Shown: one piece after another, positions 5,936 to 6,167 of the stretch
How positions within the stretch are numbered: position 1 is the first letter of the stretch
How the letters are laid out: each line of letters begins with the position of its first letter
From: an uncultured Sutterella sp.
Lineage (GTDB): Bacteria; Pseudomonadota; Gammaproteobacteria; Burkholderiales; Burkholderiaceae_F
Assembly (NCBI GenBank): GCA_900552915.1
Contig: USBS01000101.1
Span: forward strand, 1-6,167
Reading direction: 5' to 3'
Length of the DNA: 6,167 bases
Program-made: the position numbers and the translations under genes
The notes under the pieces: model-generated
Database searches by the model: none
What the model was told of the DNA's origin: nothing
The model's input: only the letters and a program-made list of their open reading frames with translations

Positions 5936-6167
5936 TTACACGTAGCAGCCCGCCAAAAGGCCCAGAATGCGGGTGCAGCGATCGCTGCCGCCCGAGGCTG
6001 CCGCACAAGCTCCCTGCGATTCACGCGCAAGCGTCTGCCGAGCCTGTGCCTTGCGTACCCGCACCGAGCCGTCGTCATCGATAATGAATTCGACCGCCGA
6101 ACTTCCCGAAGTCAAACCCAGAAAATCACGAACCTTCTTCGGTACTGTTACCTGTCCTTTGATCGTC
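5936..6167 (-). CDS. AbrB/MazE/SpoVT-domain DNA-binding protein, 3' part (5' end off the window)
   Basis: Translation of the minus strand from the right edge gives 76 residues and a TAA stop at 5938-5936. The first 40 visible residues are a swapped-hairpin AbrB-type domain: TIKGQVTVPKKVRDFLGL, then GSSAVEFIIDDDGSVRVRKA. The K-G-Q-x-T-x-P-K-x-V-R-D core is diagnostic of the family, which dimerises and binds DNA, often as the antitoxin of a type II toxin-antitoxin pair or as a transcription regulator. Only a few N-terminal residues should be missing, since this motif normally lies near the start. The tail (visible residues 41-76) ends SDRCTRILGLLAGCYV, a short hydrophobic helix-like stretch in the position where PIN-toxin antitoxins carry their toxin-binding segment (inference), and contains three cysteines. 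The next gene downstream is the dehydrogenase, 61 bp away, so no toxin follows it. Whether a partner lies upstream cannot be seen. Confidence 0.85.
   Translation of the reverse strand, partial: TIKGQVTVPKKVRDFLGLTSGSSAVEFIIDDDGSVRVRKAQARQTLARESQGACAAASGGSDRCTRILGLLAGCYV

Noticed and set aside
5770..6084. 104-codon + strand frame across the AbrB-type gene and the gap
   Set aside because: It is antisense to the clear AbrB-domain coding sequence and to the start of the dehydrogenase, with no recognisable product.
1..6167. CRISPR array, tRNA or rRNA gene, insertion sequence, phage or defence genes
   Set aside because: I saw no regularly spaced repeats, tRNA-like cloverleaf, transposase or other mobile-element coding sequence on either strand by reading. 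Apart from the AbrB-type fragment the window is core metabolism.

Overview
The window is a stretch of ordinary, gene-dense bacterial chromosome with every recognisable gene on the minus strand. In transcription order (right to left) it holds: the 3' end of an AbrB/MazE-fold DNA-binding protein that runs off the right edge; an FAD-linked D-2-hydroxyacid (D-2-hydroxyglutarate/D-lactate-type) dehydrogenase; the alanine-forming aminotransferase alaC; homoserine dehydrogenase (hom); and threonine synthase (thrC), which ends 7 bases from the left edge. The block alaC - hom - thrC is the arrangement familiar from Betaproteobacteria, especially Burkholderiales. The moderately high GC content and the GlcD/D2HGDH-type flavoprotein fit that group. 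A gut-associated Burkholderiales such as Sutterellaceae is possible, but that is inference from general impression and not shown by the sequence.

Layout. 5936-6167: AbrB-domain gene, 5' end missing. 5875-5935: short gap with a 10-bp-stem hairpin. 4471-5874: flavoprotein dehydrogenase. 4203-4470: the largest non-coding stretch (268 bp), with a palindrome plus T-run on the + strand, a near-perfect 15-bp inverted repeat spanning 82 bp, a 9-bp direct repeat and a weak extended -10 candidate in front of alaC. 2979-4202: alaC. 2791-2978: a gap that starts with a good intrinsic terminator for alaC and continues into the leader of hom. 1483-2790: hom. 8-1465: thrC, 17 bp after hom, its ribosome-binding site lying just past the hom stop codon. 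No gene-free stretch exceeds 300 bases.

How the genes work together. Hom reduces aspartate semialdehyde to homoserine, and ThrC converts O-phosphohomoserine to threonine. The intermediate step, homoserine kinase (thrB), is not in the window. Hom carries a C-terminal ACT domain, consistent with allosteric feedback control by an end-product amino acid. AlaC makes alanine from pyruvate and glutamate. It has its own terminator, so hom-thrC is probably a separate two-gene transcription unit. The flavoprotein is probably a respiratory-linked 2-hydroxyacid oxidase whose exact substrate cannot be fixed from sequence.

No novel multi-gene system is visible. The items most worth a second look are the inverted repeat in front of alaC and the apparently partnerless AbrB-type protein with a cysteine-containing tail at the right edge.
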